Assembly: GCF_000621565.1 (NCBI RefSeq)
Contig: NZ_KK211305.1
Span: forward strand, 404,258-468,257
DNA length: 64,000 nt
Origin: Butyrivibrio sp. LB2008
GTDB lineage: Bacteria; Bacillota; Clostridia; Lachnospirales; Lachnospiraceae
Direction: 5' to 3'
Both the position numbers and the translations under genes were made by a program. The notes below the pieces were generated by a model. It searched no databases and was not told the origin of the DNA. It worked only from the letters and a program-made list of their open reading frames with translations. Positions 1-7,910 of the stretch are shown here, one piece after another; the stretch's first letter is position 1, and each line of letters begins with the position of its first letter.

Positions 1-382
1 GTGTAGTTCCTTTTTGCGAAGAATCACGGGAAATATCATCGATACCGAAGCTTATCATTTTATATCCTTCAGACTGTACATTGACCGTAGAAGGATTTGG
101 CGCTACGATTGCGATGGTATCCAAATTTATAGATGCTGTCAGGACGTGACCGTGTTGATGGTCGGTATGATTTCCGCCGACTTCGGTACGGCCGGGAGCA
201 TTGATTATTATTACATCGTCGTTATAGTTTGCAGAGGATCTGTATAATTTTTCATAACTTTTTATTGCCTGAATATACCTGTCGGTCTGGTAAGCAAGCT
301 TTTTTTCATCAAGGTAGATGTCAAGAAGAGTATCATTTAACTTGCCATCTTCAATATACTTGATCAAATCCTGTGTTTTCAT
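1..382 (-). CDS. galK: Galactokinase, N-terminal part (cut by window edge)
   Basis: Galactokinase phosphorylates alpha-D-galactose at C1 with ATP, the entry step of the Leloir pathway, in the cytoplasm. The minus strand is open from ATG at 382 to the edge (127 codons), so the C-terminal two thirds are missing. Residues 62-74 read APGRTEVGGNHTD, the galactokinase signature in a variant form (usual form GRxNLIGEHTD), followed by HQHGHVL. A GAGG ribosome site lies just upstream. It starts 10 bp after the GH42 beta-galactosidase stop, so the two are probably one transcript: the hydrolase frees galactose and this enzyme activates it. The family call rests on the signature motif and is firm despite truncation. 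Confidence 0.93.
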   Translation of the reverse strand, partial: MKTQDLIKYIEDGKLNDTLLDIYLDEKKLAYQTDRYIQAIKSYEKLYRSSANYNDDVIIINAPGRTEVGGNHTDHQHGHVLTASINLDTIAIVAPNPSTVNVQSEGYKMISFGIDDISRDSSQKGTT

Positions 383-392
383 ACTTTAAACC

Positions 393-2441
393 TCATTTGT
401 TGACAAATATCTTAACGCTCCATGAACCTATGCTGATCTTGTCTCCGCGGTGATATTCGCTTGAACTGATCAGTTCGGTACAGTCTTTGTATATCGAAAT
501 AAGTTCAATCTTAGATGAGAAGTTGAAGTAATAGGTTATTTTTTCGCCAAGTGTGTTGGTTCCTGACTTTACGATGATGGGGAAAGATTCCTCCGGTAAA
601 GAAAGGCCTATCCTTCTGATAAGTTTTTTTAATATAACAGTCAGACCTTCACACTGCATGTAGCATCCGATATAGGTCACGCTTCCTGAGAATGGAAGTT
701 TATTGTGAAGTACTGCGGCATATTTGTCCCAACATGGATGGACGTATGTTCCCCAGACTTCTTCACCTGTGCCCTGAGGCCTTAGAAGTTCCATCCAATG
801 AGAAACATTGAATTCTCTGCCGTCAATCTTTATCGTGGTATCTACAGGCCTTGTGAATTGATCGTATGTACCGCCTATAATGTCAGTCATATTGTAAGGA
901 AGGACATCCGGATAAATCTTTAGTTCTTCGTCGGATACAAGGCTCTTGAAGCCAAGTACCAGATTTCCGCCTTTTTCAATGTACTTTCTGAGTGAATCTA
1001 TCAATTCCTTTGTAGCGGAGTAGAGTGCCGGTACTATCAGCAAAGGATATTTTTTTGCCATAGCTTCCGGATCCGTTAATATGACATCTTCTTTGTAAAC
1101 GATATCTGTTTCAAGATTCATTTTGTAGCAGGCATTGTACATCCAGCGAAGTATGTGATTGTAAGTGAGCTTTTTGGGACTCCAGTCATCCTGACCGACA
1201 CTTTCATCGGACACATCGTCGATGGGGAATTCGTCAAGACCGACAAGGCTTCTGTTGTCGGCGAGAATGGCAGCCGAACAATTCTTGGTCAGGTCTTTTA
1301 AATGCTCGTCAATCTTCAATTCTTCCGATCTTGCGAAAGCGAGTTCTTTGTATGTTTCTCCCGGAATAAGATCGTGGCTGATGATTCCTTTCCAATAGGA
1401 TTCACAGGAATTGTGAATTGAATGCCAGTTCCAGTACATAACTCCGTTTGCGCCGCTTGCCAGATGGCTGTAATAAGCCTGTCTGAGCTGACCGGGATAT
1501 GCAAGCCAATCGAGTCTTCCCTGAGACTGTGTCTCAAGTACGAGGTAATTGTTTTTCTTAAGAGATCTTCCGATTGCTCCGCCAAAACTTATGGTTGCAC
1601 CGTCAAATTTGTTTTGAGTAGGGTGATAGATATCAACTCCTGCTATATCTGTGGCTTCCGCAGCATCTCGCTGATTTGCGAGAGGCTGGATACCAAAAGA
1701 GAATCCATCCCATGAAAAGTCATAATTATGGGTGATGAACTGGTCGTCTCTTTTGTATTCATTTATGATATCTGCCTGCCATTTATGATATTCGGTGATT
1801 TTGTCTCTCAGGAATGCTTTGTATGCTGCTGAAAGACTGCCGTTTACGGTTCCACGGATATCGGGCATGTCATCCCATGATGCTATACTGTTACTCCAGT
1901 AATTGAGTCCGAATTCAGCGTTAAACTCCTTAATATCGGGATATTTTTTCTTCATCTCCTCAATGAACATCTTCTGATTGTCAGGAGAGTATCCGTTCCC
2001 GGAGCGAGTTTCGTTATCAATCTGAAAACCGATAACCTGAGGATTGTTCGCAACTTCTTCCATCAGCTTTCTGATAATTCGCTCTGCATGGAAAAGAAAA
2101 TTCGGATTTGTGATGTCATGTAATTGCCTGTGTCCGTATATGTTCTGACCTTCGGGAGTCAGCGCCATGATATCGGGATATTTTTTGGCAAGCCATGAAG
2201 GGATTGCATATGTGGGCGTGCCTACGATGACAGATATGTCATATTTTGCGGCGGCATCAAGTACCTTATGTAAATATGTAAAATCGAATACGTTGTCAGA
2301 CGGCTCCCAAGTGCTCCATGTTGATTCGGCAATTCTGATAACATTCATGCCGGCATCCTTTATGAGCTGGAAGTCTGTATCTATCCGGTCATAAGGCATA
2401 TATTCAGCATAATATGCAACACCAAAATAAGTTGATTTCAT
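393..2441 (-). CDS. GH42 beta-galactosidase
   Basis: This 682-residue enzyme should hydrolyse terminal beta-galactosides. The N-terminal TIM barrel (about 1-370) has the GH42 layout: N143-E144 in GFQIDNE is the expected acid/base and E303 in LVLETQSQG the expected nucleophile. A trimerisation-like middle domain (about 390-600) and a short beta C-terminal domain follow. There is no signal peptide, so it is probably cytoplasmic and acts on imported oligosaccharides. The start is backed by an AGAGGTGA ribosome site. It lies upstream of galK and is divergent from a LacI regulator. The exact substrate (lactose, galactooligosaccharide, galactan fragments) cannot be read from sequence. Confidence 0.94.
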   Translation of the reverse strand: MKSTYFGVAYYAEYMPYDRIDTDFQLIKDAGMNVIRIAESTWSTWEPSDNVFDFTYLHKVLDAAAKYDISVIVGTPTYAIPSWLAKKYPDIMALTPEGQNIYGHRQLHDITNPNFLFHAERIIRKLMEEVANNPQVIGFQIDNETRSGNGYSPDNQKMFIEEMKKKYPDIKEFNAEFGLNYWSNSIASWDDMPDIRGTVNGSLSAAYKAFLRDKITEYHKWQADIINEYKRDDQFITHNYDFSWDGFSFGIQPLANQRDAAEATDIAGVDIYHPTQNKFDGATISFGGAIGRSLKKNNYLVLETQSQGRLDWLAYPGQLRQAYYSHLASGANGVMYWNWHSIHNSCESYWKGIISHDLIPGETYKELAFARSEELKIDEHLKDLTKNCSAAILADNRSLVGLDEFPIDDVSDESVGQDDWSPKKLTYNHILRWMYNACYKMNLETDIVYKEDVILTDPEAMAKKYPLLIVPALYSATKELIDSLRKYIEKGGNLVLGFKSLVSDEELKIYPDVLPYNMTDIIGGTYDQFTRPVDTTIKIDGREFNVSHWMELLRPQGTGEEVWGTYVHPCWDKYAAVLHNKLPFSGSVTYIGCYMQCEGLTVILKKLIRRIGLSLPEESFPIIVKSGTNTLGEKITYYFNFSSKIELISIYKDCTELISSSEYHRGDKISIGSWSVKIFVNK

Positions 2442-2477
2442 AACGTCACCTCTAAGAAAAACAAAAGTATATATATA

Positions 2478-2507
2478 ATTCTATAAAAAATCCTACATAT
2501 ATGTCAA
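2478..2507 (-). promoter_or_regulatory. Probable sigma-A promoter of the GH42-galK operon
   Basis: On the minus strand TTGACA (2507-2502) is followed after 18 bp by TAGAAT (2483-2478), about 40 bp upstream of the GH42 start. The divergent intergenic region (2442-2727) is AT-rich. I saw no clear LacI palindrome overlapping this promoter. Confidence 0.5.
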
Positions 2508-2604
2508 AAAAATGAGAGAAAATATTCGTATAAATAATAAAAAACATGTATAAAAATTGGTAGCATTTAGCAGTCAAAAGCGAAAAATCAGGCTGCGATC
2601 ATAG

Positions 2605-2633
2605 TTGACGGAATATTGATAAAGTGCTAAATT
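2605..2633 (+). promoter_or_regulatory. Probable promoter of the lacI-type regulator
   Basis: TTGACG (2605-2610), a 17-bp spacer and TAAATT (2628-2633) precede the regulator start by about 95 bp. Confidence 0.5.
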
Positions 2634-2727
2634 TCAAACAAGACAACCAATTGCGCAAAGTATAACATAGAGATACGAAATTGCAAAGTATTATTTTTAA
2701 TATTTGGCTAAAAAGAGGATATTCCGT

Positions 2728-3729
2728 ATGAACGAAAATAAAAACATTACCATAGGGGACGTGGCAAAGGCTCTTGGGGTTTCGAAAACAACTGTTTCCC
2801 GTGCGATTTCCGGAAAAGGAAGAATAGGAGATGCGACAAGGCAGAGAGTCCTCGATTATATAGAAGTAAACAATTACAGACCCAATCCAATGGCAAAGGG
2901 GCTTGCGGATCAGAGAAAGTACAATATCTGCTGGGCTATTCCGGGCGATTCCAATGTATATGCCCTTCCTTTTTTTCAGAAATGCATGGCGGGAGTCTGC
3001 GAAGTTACGATGGCGACCGATTATGACATCCTTATTTCTCTGGTATATGAAGATAATATTTCCCATTTGGAAAGAATAGTTGAGAACAAAAAAGTTGACG
3101 GCGTTATCCTCGGACGGACCTTGGTCGACGATATTGCAGTCAGATATTTAAAGAGCAGGAATATTCCCTTTGTGACGGTCGGAAGCTCAAAGGAAGAGAA
3201 TGTTATCCAGATAGACAACGATCATGAAAATGCATGCAAAGAGTTGACCGAAAGACTCATTGAAAGAGGCTACAAAAAGCTTGTTCTTATCGGAGGCTCT
3301 TTGAATCATATGGTTAATGTAACAAGGCAAAAGGGCTTTGAGCTGGGACTTAAAACAGCAGGGATAGAGCCGGATGAGAGCATGTTATTTTTGGGCAATG
3401 AGACAACCGAAGATGTGGAAGAAGCTGCAGACAAAGCGATAAAGGCGGGCGCGGAATGTATTGTATGCATGGATGACAGCATATGCCGTGATGTGATTTT
3501 GAAATTAAGACGGGACGGAATATGCATTCCTGAAGATATCGGTATAGCGTCTTTTTACGATAGCGATCTTCTTGCAGGTAACCAGCCGCAAGTGACAGCA
3601 CTTAAGTATGACCCGCAGAAGCTCGGAAACATGGCATGCAATATACTTCTTAAGCTTATAAACGGCGAAAGTATCCCGGATAAGAATCTTATGGGTTACG
3701 AAGTTTTAATAAAAGAATCTACGGGATAA
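2728..3729 (+). CDS. LacI-family transcriptional regulator
   Basis: This is a 333-residue repressor-type protein. Residues 5-55 form the LacI helix-turn-helix and hinge: ITIGDVAKALGVSKTTVSRA, then the hinge helix NPMAKGLA. The rest is a periplasmic-binding-like sugar sensor domain with the usual family length. An in-frame TTG at 2704 would add eight residues, but the ribosome site AAGAGGA sits between it and ATG 2728 at proper spacing, so ATG 2728 is chosen. It lies between the divergent GH42-galK unit and the ABC transporter, which are its likely targets. A palindrome with a central ACGTT near 3760 is a candidate operator. The inducer is unknown. Confidence 0.93.
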   Translation: MNENKNITIGDVAKALGVSKTTVSRAISGKGRIGDATRQRVLDYIEVNNYRPNPMAKGLADQRKYNICWAIPGDSNVYALPFFQKCMAGVCEVTMATDYDILISLVYEDNISHLERIVENKKVDGVILGRTLVDDIAVRYLKSRNIPFVTVGSSKEENVIQIDNDHENACKELTERLIERGYKKLVLIGGSLNHMVNVTRQKGFELGLKTAGIEPDESMLFLGNETTEDVEEAADKAIKAGAECIVCMDDSICRDVILKLRRDGICIPEDIGIASFYDSDLLAGNQPQVTALKYDPQKLGNMACNILLKLINGESIPDKNLMGYEVLIKESTG

Positions 3730-3750
3730 AATACAAGCAGCCACCTCTTT

Positions 3751-3792
3751 TATCAATAAAACGTTGATATAATCCTGCAAAAATGGTAAAAT
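3751..3792 (+). promoter_or_regulatory. Candidate promoter and LacI-type operator upstream of the sugar-binding lipoprotein
   Basis: The inverted repeat TATCAATAAAACGTTGATA (3751-3769; 6-bp arms, 7-bp spacer, AACGTT core) ends in TTGATA (3764-3769), which can act as a -35. After 17 bp comes TAAAAT (3787-3792). An operator covering the -35 would give simple repression by the upstream LacI protein. The palindrome is short, so this is a proposal. Confidence 0.45.
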
Positions 3793-3855
3793 ATAAGCGT
3801 GCGAACAGCTGTTTGTACATGATTTTGACACAATGCCGCACGGACGGAGGATTTT

Positions 3856-3874
3856 TTCATTTAAGATGTCATAC
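3856..3874 (-). repeat. Partial copy (E) of a dispersed palindromic element
   Basis: These 19 bases are the exact reverse complement of 14034-14052, the flank of the dispersed hairpin element found near 14.05 kb and 31.9 kb. The hairpin part is degenerate here. It lies in the 5' leader of the sugar-binding lipoprotein gene. Confidence 0.55.
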
Positions 3875-3897
3875 AATTCTTAGGAGGGTAAAGAATT

Positions 3898-5214
3898 ATG
3901 AAAAAGAGGTTTTTATCGATCGCTTTGGTATCAATTATGGTAACCGCAGCAATATCAGGTTGTGGTAATCCTGAAGTTGCCAATGATACACCGGTGACGG
4001 AGGCACCATCATCTGACAATTCCGGAGGCGAGGCTGCAGATAACAATGCAGCAGCGGATGCGGTTCAGAACCTGATCAATGCTACTACGGATCCTGTAGA
4101 CCTTACAGTATGGGCTTCAGAAGAAGACCAGGAATTCACACAGGGAGTTCTTGAAGATTTTAAGGCACTGTATCCGGATGTGACTTTTAATATCACGCTT
4201 GGTGCAGAGTCAGAGTCTACTGCGAAGGACACTGTTCTTTCAGACGTAGAGGCTGCTGCTGATGTATATACATTTGCTCACGATCAGATCAATGATCTTG
4301 TTAATGCCGGAGCACTTCAGGAAGTGCAGGCTACATATACATATGATGTAGCAACGGCTAATGTTGAAACTTCCGTAGAGGCTGCATCGGTTGGTGGGAA
4401 GCTTTATGCTTATCCGATGACTGCCGATAACGGTTATTTCATGTTCTATGACAGTTCTGTAATCAAAGATCCTTCAAATCTTGAGGCTATGATAGAGGAT
4501 GCAAAGGCAGCAGGAAAGAAGATTGCGATACAGTTTAACAACGGATGGTATCTGTACAGCTTCTTTAAGGCAGTTGGTCTGGAAGCAACTCTTAATGATG
4601 ACGGAAAGACAAATACCTGCACATGGAATGAAGCGGGTGGTACTGATGTATGTCAGGCAATCCTTGATGCGGTTGCAACAGGCGCCGTAGTAAATATGGA
4701 TGACGGTACCACAGTTACAGGAATTAAGGATGGCACAGTATGTGCGGCTGTTAACGGTATCTGGAATGCACAGGTTGCGGCAGATGCTTGGGGTGAGAAC
4801 TATCAGGCTGCAAAGCTTCCTACAATGCATATCGGTGACAAAGACTGCCAGCTTTCATCATATTCAGGATTTAAGCTTGTCGGTGTAAATCCTCATACAA
4901 AGAACATGGGATGGTCAATGCTTCTCGCTGAATATCTTACTTCTGAGGAAGTTCAGACAGAAAGATTTGAAGCAAGAAACCTTGGACCTTCAAATATAAA
5001 TGCGGCTGCATCTGATGCAGTTAAAAATGACAAGGCTATTTCAGCGCTTGCAGCGCAGGCACCTTACTCAACGCCTCAGGTTATCGGCGGAAATTATTGG
5101 AGCCCTGCTGAGACTCTCGGACAGATTCTTGCAAGCGGAAATCCTGATAATACCGATCTTCAGAAGCTTCTTGATACAGCAGTTGAAGGTATCAACGCTC
5201 CGGTTTCAGAATAA
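3898..5214 (+). CDS. Sugar-binding lipoprotein of ABC importer (MalE type)
   Basis: This 438-residue extracellular solute-binding protein (family 1) probably captures maltodextrin-like or related oligosaccharides for the permease pair downstream. It has a lipoprotein signal ending in AISGC with the lipidated Cys at 22, then an acidic Ser/Ala-rich linker to about residue 60 and the two-lobe binding domain, starting LTVWASEEDQ. The ribosome site GGAGGG precedes ATG. A 36-nt hairpin after its stop may stabilise its message over the permease genes, as is common for binding proteins. Because the locus pairs GH42 and GH13 enzymes, the ligand could be an alpha- or a beta-linked oligosaccharide. Confidence 0.92.
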   Translation: MKKRFLSIALVSIMVTAAISGCGNPEVANDTPVTEAPSSDNSGGEAADNNAAADAVQNLINATTDPVDLTVWASEEDQEFTQGVLEDFKALYPDVTFNITLGAESESTAKDTVLSDVEAAADVYTFAHDQINDLVNAGALQEVQATYTYDVATANVETSVEAASVGGKLYAYPMTADNGYFMFYDSSVIKDPSNLEAMIEDAKAAGKKIAIQFNNGWYLYSFFKAVGLEATLNDDGKTNTCTWNEAGGTDVCQAILDAVATGAVVNMDDGTTVTGIKDGTVCAAVNGIWNAQVAADAWGENYQAAKLPTMHIGDKDCQLSSYSGFKLVGVNPHTKNMGWSMLLAEYLTSEEVQTERFEARNLGPSNINAAASDAVKNDKAISALAAQAPYSTPQVIGGNYWSPAETLGQILASGNPDNTDLQKLLDTAVEGINAPVSE

Positions 5215-5249
5215 GAATAGTAATTTATAGAAAAGGTTTTCGGTAAACA

Positions 5250-5285
5250 ATATAGCCCCATATCGAATGAGGTATGGGGTTATAT
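5250..5285 (+). terminator. Intergenic hairpin between binding protein and permease genes
   Basis: A 13-bp stem (5250-5262 paired with 5273-5285, one G-U pair) around the AGCCCCATA core has a 10-nt loop. The T content after it is weak, so it is more likely a partial terminator or mRNA 3' stabiliser that sets binding protein above permease level. Confidence 0.6.
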
Positions 5286-5337
5286 TTGTCAAAACATGTA
5301 AAGCCTATTTGCGACTCAGAGAAAGGAGTTGAGATAA

Positions 5338-6855
5338 TTGGTTAATTACAGGTATTATCAGCACAAACACAAACCTAAAAAGCAAAGGCGCAAACTTTCA
5401 TATTCTCCCAAGGCGTCTAAGATTCCCAAAGAGCCTAGGGTGAACCCGATTGTGGCTTTTTTTAAGGAGCTCGGAGAGTGCTTGTCAAATGGAAGCTTAT
5501 TTATAAAGCTTTCTACAGTTTTCATGGGCTTGGGACATATATATAATTGTCAGTTTATAAAAGGATTGCTTGTATTCGGAGTTCAAGCATTATATATAGT
5601 GTATATGATATTCGGAGCTGCACCGAATTTAGCGAAATTCAGTACTCTCGGTACTGTTAAGAGAGAAGCGATATTTGATCCGATTACAATGCAGAACACA
5701 GTAAATGATTATGATAATTCATTTACTATACTTCTTGGTTCGGTTTGTGCGTTGTTTATTACATTTTTGTTCTTTTTATTCTGGGCATCGAATATTAAGA
5801 GCATGTACGAGACTCAGAAACTTATAGAATCAAGGAAACATGTCAACACATTTAGAGAGGATTTCAAGGAAATCCTGGGTAATAAATTCCATGTTACCCT
5901 GCTTACATTTCCTGTTATAGGTGTAATATTGATGAATATTATACCTATACTCATTCTTGTGGCAGTGGCATTTACCAATTACGATCAGAACCATCTACCT
6001 CCAAGTGAGTTATTTACATGGGTTGGATTCCGTAATTTTGTAAAACTGTTTACTCAGACAACAACTTCTTCTTTCGGATATGCGTTCAGGAAAATCCTTG
6101 AATGGACTTTTTTGTGGGCTTTTTTTGCGACAGTTTCGAACTTTATTCTCGGTCATCTTATTGCACTGTTGATCAATTCTAAGCTTATTAAGATAAAAAG
6201 ATTTTGGAGAACTTTGTTTATAGTTACGATCGCGGTGCCACAGTTTGTAACACTTCTTCTTGTAAGGAATTTCTTTGCGGATTCCGGACTTTTCAATTCG
6301 ATATGTTCAAACATCGGTTTGACGGCATTTTTACAGAATATTGGACTTGTAAGCAAGAATATCTCATATATCCCGTTCCTCACAAGTCCGGGATGGGCGA
6401 AATTTATGATAGTCCTTATTAATATATGGGTAGGTATTCCGTATCAGATACTGATATCTACAGGTATTCTTTTAAATATACCAAGGGATCAGATAGAGGC
6501 GGCCATGATAGACAGAGCGTCTCCTTATCAGATATTTAAGAATGTGACTATGCCTTATGTTATGTTCGTTGAGGGACCGACACTTGTCACTGACTTTGTT
6601 AGAAATATCAATAATTTCAATATTATCTACCTGTTGACTCAGGATGTATATGTTACGACAGATCAGGCTTTGGCAAATTCACATGGTAAAGAAGTTGACC
6701 TCCTTGTTACGTGGTTATTCAGACTGACGAACGAGTACTATGATTATAAGATGGCATCGGTAATCGGTGTTATCGTATTTTCAATATGTTCGGTGTTTAC
6801 AATTCTTTCATTTAGCAGAATTGTAGCAGGAGAAAGGGAGGAGGTATTCATGTGA
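5338..6855 (+). CDS. Sugar ABC transporter permease (MalF type), TTG start
   Basis: This 505-residue inner-membrane permease forms the MalF half of the importer. A basic tail (residues 1-35) precedes two or three extra N-terminal membrane segments (about 50-160), then the six-segment core. The EAA loop for ATPase docking reads EAAMIDRASPYQIFKNVTMP near residue 385. The start codon is TTG at 5338, chosen because AAGGAG (5323-5328) sits nine bases upstream and no ATG fits. The frame ends in TGA overlapping the malG-type start. No ATPase (MalK) gene is present in the window, so the importer must borrow a shared one. Confidence 0.92.
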   Translation: MVNYRYYQHKHKPKKQRRKLSYSPKASKIPKEPRVNPIVAFFKELGECLSNGSLFIKLSTVFMGLGHIYNCQFIKGLLVFGVQALYIVYMIFGAAPNLAKFSTLGTVKREAIFDPITMQNTVNDYDNSFTILLGSVCALFITFLFFLFWASNIKSMYETQKLIESRKHVNTFREDFKEILGNKFHVTLLTFPVIGVILMNIIPILILVAVAFTNYDQNHLPPSELFTWVGFRNFVKLFTQTTTSSFGYAFRKILEWTFLWAFFATVSNFILGHLIALLINSKLIKIKRFWRTLFIVTIAVPQFVTLLLVRNFFADSGLFNSICSNIGLTAFLQNIGLVSKNISYIPFLTSPGWAKFMIVLINIWVGIPYQILISTGILLNIPRDQIEAAMIDRASPYQIFKNVTMPYVMFVEGPTLVTDFVRNINNFNIIYLLTQDVYVTTDQALANSHGKEVDLLVTWLFRLTNEYYDYKMASVIGVIVFSICSVFTILSFSRIVAGEREEVFM

Positions 6856-7703
6856 TGAAAACTAAAAAGCTTATCTTATCGATTCTCCTTCATTTATTGT
6901 TGGCAGTCATTACATTTATATGGATAATACCTATTATCTGGCTTGTAGTTACAGCTTTCAGCGGATATAAGGGAATAGATATTTCGCATTTCTTTCCGGA
7001 GACATGGTCACTCAAGAACTTCGGCACCATTTTGTTCGAGCCGGATTCGGTTGTGCAGTACGTGACGTGGTTCAAGAATACATTTATAATTGCGATCTTT
7101 ACCTGCATCATATCTACGGTGTTTATATTCATGGTAGGATATGCGTTCAGCTGTATGAGATTCAGTGGACGTAAGCAATTAATGGTATTTTGTGTTGTTC
7201 TGAACATGTTTCCCGGCGTATTGTCAATGATTGCCGTGTACTTTGTACTTAAGTCTCTCGGACTTACAAACAGCCATATAGGTATGATCATAGTTTACTC
7301 GGCCGGTTCGGGACTTGGATATCTTATAGTTAAGGGATTTATGGATACTATTCCAATATCACTTCGTGAATCCGCACGACTTGAGGGAGCAAATGAGCTT
7401 CAGATTATGTTGAGTATAATAATTCCTATCTGTAAGCCCATTATTGTGTATCAGGTAATCAGTTCATTCCTGGTTCCGTGGGGAGACTTCGTACTTGCCA
7501 AACTTATGCTCAATTCAGGACTTTCTAAGGACTGGACAATAGCTATAGGACTTTATAATATGCTTGATAAGTCGCTTATCAACAAATACTTCTCGATTTT
7601 CTGCGCAGGCGGATTGCTGGTTTCTATCCCGATATCAATCCTGTTTGTACTTATGCAGAAGTTCTATATTGAAGGAGTATCAGGCGGTGCTACAAAGGGT
7701 TGA
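6855..7703 (+). CDS. Sugar ABC transporter permease (MalG type)
   Basis: This 282-residue permease has six predicted membrane segments and the MalG EAA loop (ESARLEGANELQIMLSIIIP, about residue 175-195). It pairs with the upstream MalF-type subunit to import sugar. ATG 6855 overlaps the previous stop by one base; a GTG three bases earlier is possible. GGAGG about 10 bases upstream serves as ribosome site. The family call is firm; substrate is not determined by the sequence. Confidence 0.93.
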   Translation: MKTKKLILSILLHLLLAVITFIWIIPIIWLVVTAFSGYKGIDISHFFPETWSLKNFGTILFEPDSVVQYVTWFKNTFIIAIFTCIISTVFIFMVGYAFSCMRFSGRKQLMVFCVVLNMFPGVLSMIAVYFVLKSLGLTNSHIGMIIVYSAGSGLGYLIVKGFMDTIPISLRESARLEGANELQIMLSIIIPICKPIIVYQVISSFLVPWGDFVLAKLMLNSGLSKDWTIAIGLYNMLDKSLINKYFSIFCAGGLLVSIPISILFVLMQKFYIEGVSGGATKG

Positions 7704-7835
7704 GAAAACCACGTTATTTTCGGAACACTTCGCGGGCGACTCTTTGTTCATAAATATAGGTAATATTTTATAAAAAATTTCTTTTAAAGTGTGAAAAGAA
7801 TTACAAATGCCCTATTTTTAAATACTGTCCATGTG

Positions 7836-7844
7836 TGGTATACT
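7836..7844 (+). promoter_or_regulatory. Possible extended -10 promoter for the sensor-GGDEF gene
   Basis: TGGTATACT gives TG-N-TATACT, an extended -10, about 65 bp before the gene. The -35 is weak. The 207-bp gap after the permease gene suggests separate control. Confidence 0.4.
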
Positions 7845-7910
7845 TAACATATCGGCATAAAGTTTATTTGTTTACGAAGTGTTGCGCCGTATTTAGGAGA
7901 ACAAAGTCTT

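Noticed and set aside
14..247. 77-codon plus-strand open frame at the left edge
   Set aside because: Antisense to the clear galactokinase N-terminus on the minus strand; no ribosome site.
2704..2727. TTG start at 2704 for the LacI regulator
   Set aside because: The ribosome site lies downstream of it and fits ATG 2728.
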